Assembly (NCBI RefSeq): GCF_001027285.1
Contig: NZ_CP011509.1
Location: 1,620,501 to 1,684,500, forward strand
DNA: 64,000 nt
Origin: Archangium gephyra
GTDB lineage: Bacteria > Myxococcota > Myxococcia > Myxococcales > Myxococcaceae
Direction: 5' to 3'
In this document: positions 43,498 through 50,281 of the stretch, piece after piece
Numbering within the stretch: the first letter of the stretch is position 1
Layout: every line of letters starts with the position of its first letter
Position numbers and translations under genes: made by a program
Notes under the pieces: generated by a model
What the model was told of the DNA's origin: nothing
What the model saw: only the letters and a program-made list of their open reading frames with translations
Databases searched by the model: none

Positions 43498-43668
43498 CTA
43501 AGCTATCGGAACAAAGTCCTTTCAGGGGGAGTGAGTCCGCCCCCCGGGCGCGCTCTTCACGAAGTTGTCCAACTGTTGGACAAGTTTGGCGAGACCGTGC
43601 CCGGAGGGGTCCCTCCTGCTTTCGAGCTGAGGGCAGACCCCTGAAAGAACTTGGTTCCTATGGCTTGG
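43498..43668. repeat. 31-nt inverted repeat flanking the centre of the divergent toxin promoters
   Basis: Left arm 43498-43528, right arm 43638-43668; 26 of 31 positions pair. Read outward on each side the arms begin CCCCTGAAAG, then ACTT, GTTCC, AT and GCTT at matching places. Each arm points toward one toxin gene. This looks like one promoter/operator sequence used twice in opposite directions. A 171-bp MITE-like element is the alternative. Confidence 0.75.
43565..43583. promoter_or_regulatory. 19-bp perfect palindrome, candidate operator
   Basis: TTGTCCAAC, one central base, then GTTGGACAA. It lies between the two 31-nt arms, near the midpoint of the element. The size and symmetry suit a dimeric repressor; no T-run follows to make a terminator. 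Confidence 0.6.
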
Positions 43669-43825
43669 CATGAAGGGGGCGGAGGGCGCCGAGGCTTCTC
43701 GGGGACTGCAACTTGGAAGCGGGTGGTGCTGAGAGCGAACTGGACAGGCGCTGGCAGCTCTCCTCCGAGGTGCGGGACACTGGCCGCCGCCAGCGCTGGA
43801 AGCCCCAGGGCCGGAGGAGCCGGAC

Positions 43826-45190
43826 ATGAAGCCGAGAGTCACGCACGCCCTCTACGTGTTGCTGCTGGTGCCATTGTTGCTCCTGGCGGCACCGGTGGGA
43901 GCCGAAGCGGGGCTGCCGGTGTTGGAGCCGGTGGGGGTGAGCGGGTACCAGGGCGAGGCGGGGCAAGGGCTGAGGCTGACCTTCAAGCGGTTGGAGCCGG
44001 ACCCCACGCTGGCGTTGTGGACGGTGGAAGAGGCGCGGGAGGTGGTGGAGGCACTGGAAGGCGAGTTCAAGGAGGCCAAGCCGAGGCTAGGGCCGCGGCT
44101 GCTGCCGGAGGCCCACACGCGGACGATGACGGGCCTGGTGCCGCCGCCGGACACCCGGCCCTCGGCGCTGGAGAGGCGGGTGCGCGAGGAGTACGAGGCG
44201 CTGCTGGGCACTTCCCTGTTAGGGCTACCGGGCTCGCTGGAGAGTGCCAGGTGGTTTCAGGCGCTGAAGCTCTCGCCGCGCTACATGGGAGCGGGCGTGA
44301 GGGAGGCGGCGTTGGAGCTGTTCGGCTCGCCCGCAGTGCTGCTGTCGGTGGGCACGTCCATGGTGCTGTACATGATGGCGTGGGCGGCGCCGGAGCCCCT
44401 CTTCTCCAAGGCGTTCGCGGCGGCGGTGACGATGGGGCTGCTGCTGACGTACAGCGCGGCGGAGCTCTACAACGTGGGGCTGGCGTGCCTGACGCTGTAC
44501 CGGGAAGCGGAAGGAGCGAGGACGAGGGAGGAACTGGAGGCGGCGGCCGAGCGCTTCGGGAAGGCGCTGGGAGGGGTAGGGCTGAGGGTGCTGGTGACGG
44601 TGGCGGGGGCGAAGCTGGCGAGGGGGTTGCCGGAGGTGCCGAAGGGAGGGCTGTGGGCGAGTCTGTCACCGCCGCGCTTCGCCATGGCGGGAGGAGGCGT
44701 GAAGGGCGGCTTGCGCGTGGGGGCGGGGACGCGGGCGCAGGTGAGCGTGGCGGACGGGACGGTGGTGCTGATGGGGGTGACGGCGAGCACGACGGCCGCG
44801 GCGGTGACGTCGGCGGTGAGCGCGGCGAGGACGACGGGTGCGTGTGCGGAGTCGGGGCAGGACGGCCACCATCGCCACCACCTGTGCACCAACAAGAATG
44901 ACATTTCGGAGAACAGCGGTGGCCCCTGGACACCCCGCTTCGAGACATTTTTCGAAAAGGCGGGGATGAGCCTGGAGGACCCGGCGAACATCATCTACCT
45001 GCGAGACCACAAGGGGCCTCATCCCGAGGCGTACCACCGTAGGATTTTCGAGCGATTGGGGGCGGCGCTTGGAACCTGTAGGACCCGCGCCGAATGTCGA
45101 GCGAAGCTCGTGGATGAACTCGACAGGATTGCAGGGGAAGTCTGTACGCCGGGCTCCACACTCAACAAGCTGGCCACGAGGAATCCATGA
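43826..45190 (+). CDS. AHH-domain nuclease toxin
   Basis: 454 residues; ATG with GGAGG 7 nt upstream; signal peptide MKPRVTHALYVLLLVPLLLL then AAPVGAEA. The middle has two membrane-like helices (about 171-189 and 197-214). The C-terminal AHH nuclease domain (about 345-420) has the paired His351-His352 (RHHLCTNKND), GGPWTPRFETFFEKAGMSL, and H395-K-G-P-H399 with Y403-H404 (HKGPHPEAYHRRIFE). AHH is an HNH/Endo VII-type nuclease domain of polymorphic toxins, common in myxobacteria. An Imm11-type gene overlaps it. The membrane helices may help delivery or self-translocation. Confidence 0.9.
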   Translation: MKPRVTHALYVLLLVPLLLLAAPVGAEAGLPVLEPVGVSGYQGEAGQGLRLTFKRLEPDPTLALWTVEEAREVVEALEGEFKEAKPRLGPRLLPEAHTRTMTGLVPPPDTRPSALERRVREEYEALLGTSLLGLPGSLESARWFQALKLSPRYMGAGVREAALELFGSPAVLLSVGTSMVLYMMAWAAPEPLFSKAFAAAVTMGLLLTYSAAELYNVGLACLTLYREAEGARTREELEAAAERFGKALGGVGLRVLVTVAGAKLARGLPEVPKGGLWASLSPPRFAMAGGGVKGGLRVGAGTRAQVSVADGTVVLMGVTASTTAAAVTSAVSAARTTGACAESGQDGHHRHHLCTNKNDISENSGGPWTPRFETFFEKAGMSLEDPANIIYLRDHKGPHPEAYHRRIFERLGAALGTCRTRAECRAKLVDELDRIAGEVCTPGSTLNKLATRNP

Positions 45191-45795
45191 CAGTGCAAGG
45201 AAGGTATTTCAAATTATATGATGATATGTCCATCCCAGGGCGCTGGGACTTGAGATTTCCTCTCTTCAAGGATGGAGGGAACTCGGGCTCGCGTGAGGAC
45301 GACGATGAGCGCGAGTTGTTCGACACCTGGAGATTCAACGAAGGGAATTTCCTGGAGATCGAGAGGCCGATCCGCTTGTCCATGAAGCCGGCGGGCCTCG
45401 CACTCGAGTTCAGTGAGGCCATGGGGACTCCCATCGTTCATCAGCGAGTGGTCTCACTCTTCGAGCGTCTGGGGCTCCAGAAGGAGGTGCAGTTCATCCC
45501 GGTGGAAGTGGAGGGACAGACGGAGCCCTGGTTCATCCTCAATGCCTTGCGAATCATCCGGTGCATCGACGATGCCCGGTGTGAAGAGGTGCTCTACTGG
45601 CAGCCGGAGGACAACCGCCCGGACAAGGTGGGCCAGTACCGCGACGTCGCGGGGCTGAGGGTGGACCCAACGAAGATAGGAGATGCCCACATCTTCCGCC
45701 CCTGGGGCTGGAAGGTCGTCCTCATCGTCTCCGAGTACGTCAAGCAAGCGATGGAGGCCGAGGGCCTCACCGGCGCCAAATTCCTCGAAGTCTGA
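45187..45795 (+). CDS. Imm11-type (DUF1629) immunity protein
   Basis: 202 residues; its ATG overlaps the toxin stop (ATGA). PWFILNALRIIRCIDDARCE and HIFRPWGWKVVLIVSEYVKQ, then AMEAEGLTGAKFLEV, match the C-terminal pattern of Imm11/DUF1629 proteins. No signal peptide. The first 40 bases of the gene are noticeably AT-rich compared with the window, a sign of recent acquisition. It should neutralise the AHH nuclease in the cytoplasm. Confidence 0.85.
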   Translation: MTVQGRYFKLYDDMSIPGRWDLRFPLFKDGGNSGSREDDDERELFDTWRFNEGNFLEIERPIRLSMKPAGLALEFSEAMGTPIVHQRVVSLFERLGLQKEVQFIPVEVEGQTEPWFILNALRIIRCIDDARCEEVLYWQPEDNRPDKVGQYRDVAGLRVDPTKIGDAHIFRPWGWKVVLIVSEYVKQAMEAEGLTGAKFLEV

Positions 45796-45816
45796 GTCCA
45801 CCCCCACAGATGAGTC

Positions 45817-46725
45817 TCACCCCGCGGGGCTGGCGCCGGGCGGCTCGGGGGTCTCCATCTCCGGGGGCAGCACGTAGGGCTCCAGCGTGTCGCGGTACTC
45901 GCGCAGCAGGGCCTCGGGGGCGTGCACCTTCCGGCCCGTGAGCATCGTCTGCAGCATCATCGCGTTGACCACGCCCTTGCCCCTCACGTGGTTGTTGGTC
46001 ACCACGTACACGTCACTCACGCGCGGATGCTCCGCTATCTCCTTCGTCCGCTCGGCCCACGGCTTCAGCTCCTTCGCCGGGTACAGGTAGTCGTAGCGCT
46101 CCATCGCGCTCGCCGTCTTGCGGAACCAGTTGTGGTAGTTGCGCCCGTGCACCCGCACGTACCCCACCGACGACGTCACCCGCGCGCTCGGGCCCAGTGA
46201 GTTCTGGAAGAGCGGCTGATCGATGTTCACGAACCCCACGCCCCGCTCGGCCAGCTCCGCGAACACGTCCGGCACGTTCCACGACTCGTGCCGCACCTCC
46301 AGCACCAGCGGCCAGTCGGAGAACGTCGTCACCAGCTCGTCCAGCCAGTCCCGGCTCTCCTCCGTGTTGCGGAACGACCAGGGGAACTGCATCAGCACCG
46401 CCCCCAGCTTCCCCGCCTCGTGGAGGGTATCCAGCCCCTCGCGCGTCTGGCGCACGTCGTCCGCCGTCCACACCGCGTCCCGCTCGTGCGTGAAGCGCTT
46501 CCACAGCTTCGCGGTGAAGCGGAAGTCCCGGTTGAACTCCGTGCGCTGCACCCAGAGCTCCGCGTTGCGGCGGCTGATGGGCGCGTAGAAGCTGGTGTTC
46601 AGCTCCATCGCGTCGAAGTACCCCGCCAGGAAGGCCAACGGGTCGAACCCCTTCGGCTTCGGCTTCGGGTACACCACTCCTGCCCAGTCGTCGTAGCACC
46701 ATCCCGCGGGGCCGATGCGAATCAC
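45817..46725 (-). CDS. DUF72 protein (YecE-like)
   Basis: 302 residues from a GTG at 46725 with GGAGG 7 nt upstream. TIM-barrel DUF72: IRIGPAGWCYDDWAGVVYP, LNTSFYAPISRRNAELW, FRFTAKLWKRFTHERD, LGAVLMQFPWSF, VRHESWNVPDV and YVRVHGRNYHNW. The family is widespread but has no established reaction. Convergent with the immunity gene, 21 bp apart. Confidence 0.9.
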   Translation of the reverse strand: MIRIGPAGWCYDDWAGVVYPKPKPKGFDPLAFLAGYFDAMELNTSFYAPISRRNAELWVQRTEFNRDFRFTAKLWKRFTHERDAVWTADDVRQTREGLDTLHEAGKLGAVLMQFPWSFRNTEESRDWLDELVTTFSDWPLVLEVRHESWNVPDVFAELAERGVGFVNIDQPLFQNSLGPSARVTSSVGYVRVHGRNYHNWFRKTASAMERYDYLYPAKELKPWAERTKEIAEHPRVSDVYVVTNNHVRGKGVVNAMMLQTMLTGRKVHAPEALLREYRDTLEPYVLPPEMETPEPPGASPAG

Positions 46726-47013
46726 GCACACACCTCCAACGGTTGACGATGGGGCCCCCTCCGCCGCGCCGCAGCACGCGCCCGCTCGGCTGCCCTCACG
46801 GGTTACCCCGCGCGTGGAATACCCATGACTCCAGGTATGCGTCCGAGGGCCTTCCGCAAAGCCTGCGCGCCCGCCGAGGGGTCTCCGCAAAGGCTGCATC
46901 CCTGGCCCGCGCCAACCCCCTGTTTTCCCGTGAGCAGGGCGTTGGCGCTCCGTATGCAATGGAGTGGGGTCGTCACGACGGCTCCAACGGGGAGCCCATC
47001 ACGAGGCACGAAG

Positions 47014-47346
47014 ATGAAGCGAAACCTGCAGATCACCTTCCGTGGAATGAGTCCCAGCGATGCCCTCTCGGAGCACATCCGCGACAGCGCGGAGAAGCTC
47101 GAGCAGTTCTTCGACGGCATCACCGGCTGCCACGTGGTGGTGGAAGAGCCGCACCGGCATCATCAGCAGGGCAAGCATTTCCACGTCCGCCTGGACATGC
47201 ACGTCCCTGGCAAGAACATCGTGGTCGACCGCGACCACGGCGACAAGGTCTCGCACGAGGATCCCTACCAGGCCGTGAACGATGCCTTCGATGCCGCCCG
47301 GCGCCAGCTGCAGCACTACGCCGAGGGTCTTCGCGCCCACCGTTGA
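47014..47346 (+). CDS. hpf: Ribosome hibernation promoting factor/RaiA-like protein
   Basis: 110 residues from the ATG at 47014, GAGG 7 nt upstream. MKRNLQITFRGMSPSDALSE, CHVVVEEPHRHHQQGKHFHV and DPYQAVNDAFDAARRQLQHY follow the short HPF/RaiA fold. Unlike standard HPF it is rich in His around residues 46-57. It binds the 30S subunit to block translation in stationary phase by family role. The symbol is by family, not a proven ortholog. Confidence 0.85.
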   Translation: MKRNLQITFRGMSPSDALSEHIRDSAEKLEQFFDGITGCHVVVEEPHRHHQQGKHFHVRLDMHVPGKNIVVDRDHGDKVSHEDPYQAVNDAFDAARRQLQHYAEGLRAHR

Positions 47347-47361
47347 AGTCCGTCGTGGCGG

Positions 47362-47886
47362 TCAGGGGGGACCGTTGTACGTGGGGTCATCGCCCGGGAC
47401 GTAGTTCTTGCCGCGGAGGTCGTAGGTGCACTCCAGCCGCGAGCCATCCTCGAACCGGGCGTCGAACCTCCCCTCGAGGTGGTTGGCGTCCGCGAGCCTG
47501 ACGGAGAACGTGCCCCCACTCAGCGGGGGCGCGTCCGCGGGCGCCTGGAGCTTCCAGAGGGAGACCGCGCCGTCCTGGGGTCTCCGCTGGGTCCACTCGT
47601 CCTCGGACAGGCCGAGGGGAAGCTCCGTCAGGTCCTGCTCCGCCGGCAGCTTGACCTCGGCGATGAGCCGCAGCGCGCTGTCTCCGTAGAAGAGCTGGAG
47701 GCGCGCCGCCCGGACCTGCGCGGTCTCGTGCTCGGGATGGAAGGTCGTGGGCACGATGGCGAGCAGGCTGTCCCCATCGAGCTCTCCCTGGATGGGGGTG
47801 CCGCCCACGGTGCCCTCGCACCGTCCTTGGGGTCCACACCCGGTGAGCAGCGCGGCACCGAGCAGGCAGGGGATGAAGCGAACCAT
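47362..47886 (-). CDS. Putative lipoprotein
   Basis: 174 residues. MVRFIPCLLGAALLTGC gives a lipobox (LTGC, Cys17). Soluble beta-rich mature part with GTVGGTPIQGELDGDSLLAI and GGTFSVRLADANHLEGRFDA, which looks like a small barrel. Unrecognised. Followed on the minus strand by no close gene; preceded by another lipoprotein 40 bp upstream, so the two are probably one operon. Confidence 0.75.
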   Translation of the reverse strand: MVRFIPCLLGAALLTGCGPQGRCEGTVGGTPIQGELDGDSLLAIVPTTFHPEHETAQVRAARLQLFYGDSALRLIAEVKLPAEQDLTELPLGLSEDEWTQRRPQDGAVSLWKLQAPADAPPLSGGTFSVRLADANHLEGRFDARFEDGSRLECTYDLRGKNYVPGDDPTYNGPP

Positions 47887-47926
47887 TCAGACACTCCCAT
47901 GGGAAAGGGATTGCCGCGTCACGGCA

Positions 47927-48379
47927 TCAGGGCAGTGACGGGTTGTCACAGGGACGGACCTCGACGGGTCCCAGCACGGGGCCCCCATCGGGGTTCTGGC
48001 ACACGGCGCACACGCCTCCCCGGGGCCAGCGCTGCGTGGGCGAGCCATCGCTGCTCCGCACCGCCCCCGTGGAGAGCAGCCCGTCGTAGCCGGTGGCGAG
48101 CTCCACCGTCGTGGTGCTGTCGCCCAGCAGGCCGCTGAGCACCAGCTTGCCGTCCCGCTCCTCCCAACGGCCCCGCGCATCATCGAAGGTGTCGCAGCCG
48201 CGCATGGACCAGCGCACCACGTGCCCCGGTTCGATGGACAGGTTGTAGGCATCCACCTTGCCCTCCCAGTGGAACACCCCGGCGTAGCCCTGGGGTGGGG
48301 GGGTCGCATCCTCGCCACACCCCGCGCCCACCAGGAGCAGGGCGGCCCACAGACCGCGGATTCCTCGCATTCGAGACAC
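47927..48379 (-). CDS. Putative lipoprotein
   Basis: 150 residues from a GTG at 48379 with GGAAGG 6 nt upstream (an ATG three codons later is the alternative). Lipobox VGAGC after MSRMRGIRGLWAALLL. The mature part carries a VFHWEGKVDAYNLSI strand and two close Cys (CAVCQNPDGG). Similar architecture to the lipoprotein at 1902 (a signal, then VGSYRLPQDGV-like segment and Cys pair), so the two may be distant paralogs. Function unknown. Confidence 0.75.
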   Translation of the reverse strand: MSRMRGIRGLWAALLLVGAGCGEDATPPPQGYAGVFHWEGKVDAYNLSIEPGHVVRWSMRGCDTFDDARGRWEERDGKLVLSGLLGDSTTTVELATGYDGLLSTGAVRSSDGSPTQRWPRGGVCAVCQNPDGGPVLGPVEVRPCDNPSLP

Positions 48380-48549
48380 GCTTCACCTTCCTCCATCGAA
48401 GTGACAGCGGCCTCGGGACAGCAATCCCCACGCCACCCGGGGGCCGCGGCGCACCGTCCAGAAGACGCGGACTTGGCGTGGCTCCCGGTGGCCGGCCCTC
48501 TCCGTCATTCGTGGAGGGCCCTCGGTTTTTCGTCGTTCCGGGGGCGCGG

Positions 48550-50205
48550 CTACCGGAGCAGCGGGGCGAGCAGCTTGTCGAGCTCCTCCGCATGGAAGGG
48601 TTTGAGGAGCCGGGCGTTGGGCACTCGCGCCAGGAAGTCGCGGGCGGTCTGGGTGAAGGCGCCGCCGGTCATGAAGATGAGCCGGAAGGTCTGCTCGGGA
48701 GCGGTGCGCGAGAGCTCTTCGTAGAACTGCTCCCCGGTCATCTCCGCCATCATGACATCACAGAGGATGGCGTCGTAGGCGGTGCCGTTGCGCAGCTGCT
48801 CCAGCGCCTCTCGCGCATCATGGAGCACCGTGACGTCGTGCCGCGGCTCCAGCAGCATCTGGAGGGTCTGCGCGAGCAGGGGCTCGTCGTCCACGATGAG
48901 GAGCCGTGCCCGGCGAAGGACTTCCTGGCGCGGCGGGGTGGGGGACGCCGCGCTCCTGCCCGGTGCCATGGGGAGGCGGACGCGGAACACGCTGCCGCGG
49001 CCCACCTCGCTCTCCACGCCGAGCTCGCCCCCGAGCGCCGTCACCAGGCCATGGCTGATGGACAGGCCGAGCCCGATTCCCTTTCCCACCGCCTTGGTGG
49101 TGAAGAAGGGATCGAAGATGCGGCCGAGCAGCTCCGGGGGAATGCCCTGTCCCGTGTCCCGCACCTCGACGCAGACCGTGCGCTCCTCGGCCCAGGTGCG
49201 CAGGCGGACTTCATGCTGCTCCGCGTGTCCCTCGGGAATGGCCTGGGCCGCGTTCACCAGCAGGTTGAGGAACACCTGGCCCAGCCGGGAGCCGTCCGCG
49301 AGGACGTCCGGAACGGGCCCGTACTCGCGCACCAGCCGGGCCCGGTGGCGCAGCTCTCCCTGGGCCATCTTCACGGACAGCTCGAGCACCTGCCGCACGT
49401 CGATGGGCGCCGGGGGGCGCTCGTCCGGGTGGGAGAAGGTGCCGAGGTCCCGCACGATGTTCTGGATGCGCTCGGCGCCCACGCGGGCATCCGTCAGGTA
49501 CTTGAGAAGGGCATCCATCTCCTCCGTCCCGGAGCCGGAGGGGTTGAGCAGCCGGCGCGCGGCGAGCTGGAGGCTGCCGAGGACGAAGGTGAGCGGATTG
49601 TTGATTTCATGGGCCACGCCGGCCGCGAGCGTGCCCACGGTGGCCAGCCGCTCGGTGAGGCTCAGCCGCAGCTGCATCTGGCGCAGCTCGGTGATGTCGA
49701 GCAGGGCCGTGCGGCACAGGTGGCCGTGGGGCTCCCCCCCGTCGAAGGGAGCGCTGTGGAGCCGCACCAGGCGCCGCTCCTTGCCCACCCGCAGCGTCAG
49801 CTCGGTGCTCTGCGTCTCGCCCAGGAGGCACTGGCGCACGTGCTGGAGGAAGCGGCTGAGGTCCTGGGGCTCCACGAAGGGGATGAAGGGCTGGCCGAGC
49901 AGGTGGGGGCGATCGCGCCGCAGCAGGCTGGCGCCGGTGAGGTTGAGCTCGCGGATGCAGGCCCGGCCATCCAGGCTCACGCAGGCCATGGGGGCGAAGT
50001 CGTAGAGGTCCACGTAGCGGCCGCGCGACTCCTCCAGGGCGTGCTGGGTCTCCCGGAGCTCGCGGTTCTGCATCTCCAGCTCGAGCTGGTGGCGTTGCAG
50101 CTCCCGGAGCAGGAACTTGAGCTCGCTGGCCGCCAGGGGCGTGGAGTCCAGGGATTCCAGCGCCCGCGCCAGCTCGGCCCGGGAAAGACTTGCATACTCT
50201 GACAT
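48550..50205 (-). CDS. Hybrid sensor histidine kinase with C-terminal receiver
   Basis: 551 residues from the ATG at 50205 (GGAG 5 nt upstream). A coiled coil (about 30-62), PAS domain (about 62-178), HisKA with phosphorylated His199 in LAAGVAHEINNPLTFV, HATPase (NLLVNAAQAIPEG, DTGQGIPPELLGRIFDPFFT, GKGIGLGLSIS), and a receiver with Asp483 in ILCDVMMAEMTG. No membrane segment: a soluble kinase. Third gene of an operon with a response regulator and a CheB-CheR protein (76 bp gap). Confidence 0.93.
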   Translation of the reverse strand: MSEYASLSRAELARALESLDSTPLAASELKFLLRELQRHQLELEMQNRELRETQHALEESRGRYVDLYDFAPMACVSLDGRACIRELNLTGASLLRRDRPHLLGQPFIPFVEPQDLSRFLQHVRQCLLGETQSTELTLRVGKERRLVRLHSAPFDGGEPHGHLCRTALLDITELRQMQLRLSLTERLATVGTLAAGVAHEINNPLTFVLGSLQLAARRLLNPSGSGTEEMDALLKYLTDARVGAERIQNIVRDLGTFSHPDERPPAPIDVRQVLELSVKMAQGELRHRARLVREYGPVPDVLADGSRLGQVFLNLLVNAAQAIPEGHAEQHEVRLRTWAEERTVCVEVRDTGQGIPPELLGRIFDPFFTTKAVGKGIGLGLSISHGLVTALGGELGVESEVGRGSVFRVRLPMAPGRSAASPTPPRQEVLRRARLLIVDDEPLLAQTLQMLLEPRHDVTVLHDAREALEQLRNGTAYDAILCDVMMAEMTGEQFYEELSRTAPEQTFRLIFMTGGAFTQTARDFLARVPNARLLKPFHAEELDKLLAPLLR

Positions 50206-50281
50206 GGAGACTCCGGTGAGCGGCAATCCTTAACACGAGGGGGAGGCGGCACCACCATCCCCCCCCCGCCGCCGTCAGGGC

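Larger units (their letters stand above)
43284..43825. promoter_or_regulatory. 542-bp divergent intergenic region of the toxin locus
   Basis: It separates the left-facing lipoprotein toxin and the right-facing AHH toxin and carries no gene. It holds a long inverted repeat (43498-43528 and 43638-43668) and a palindrome (43565-43583). The right part (43660-43825) leads to the AHH start with GGAGG before it. Confidence 0.6.

Noticed and set aside
43504-43662. Mobile MITE as the main explanation for the inverted repeat in the toxin intergenic region
   Set aside because: I see no target-site duplication at the ends, and each arm is oriented toward a promoter position, so a regulatory module is preferred. 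Not excluded.
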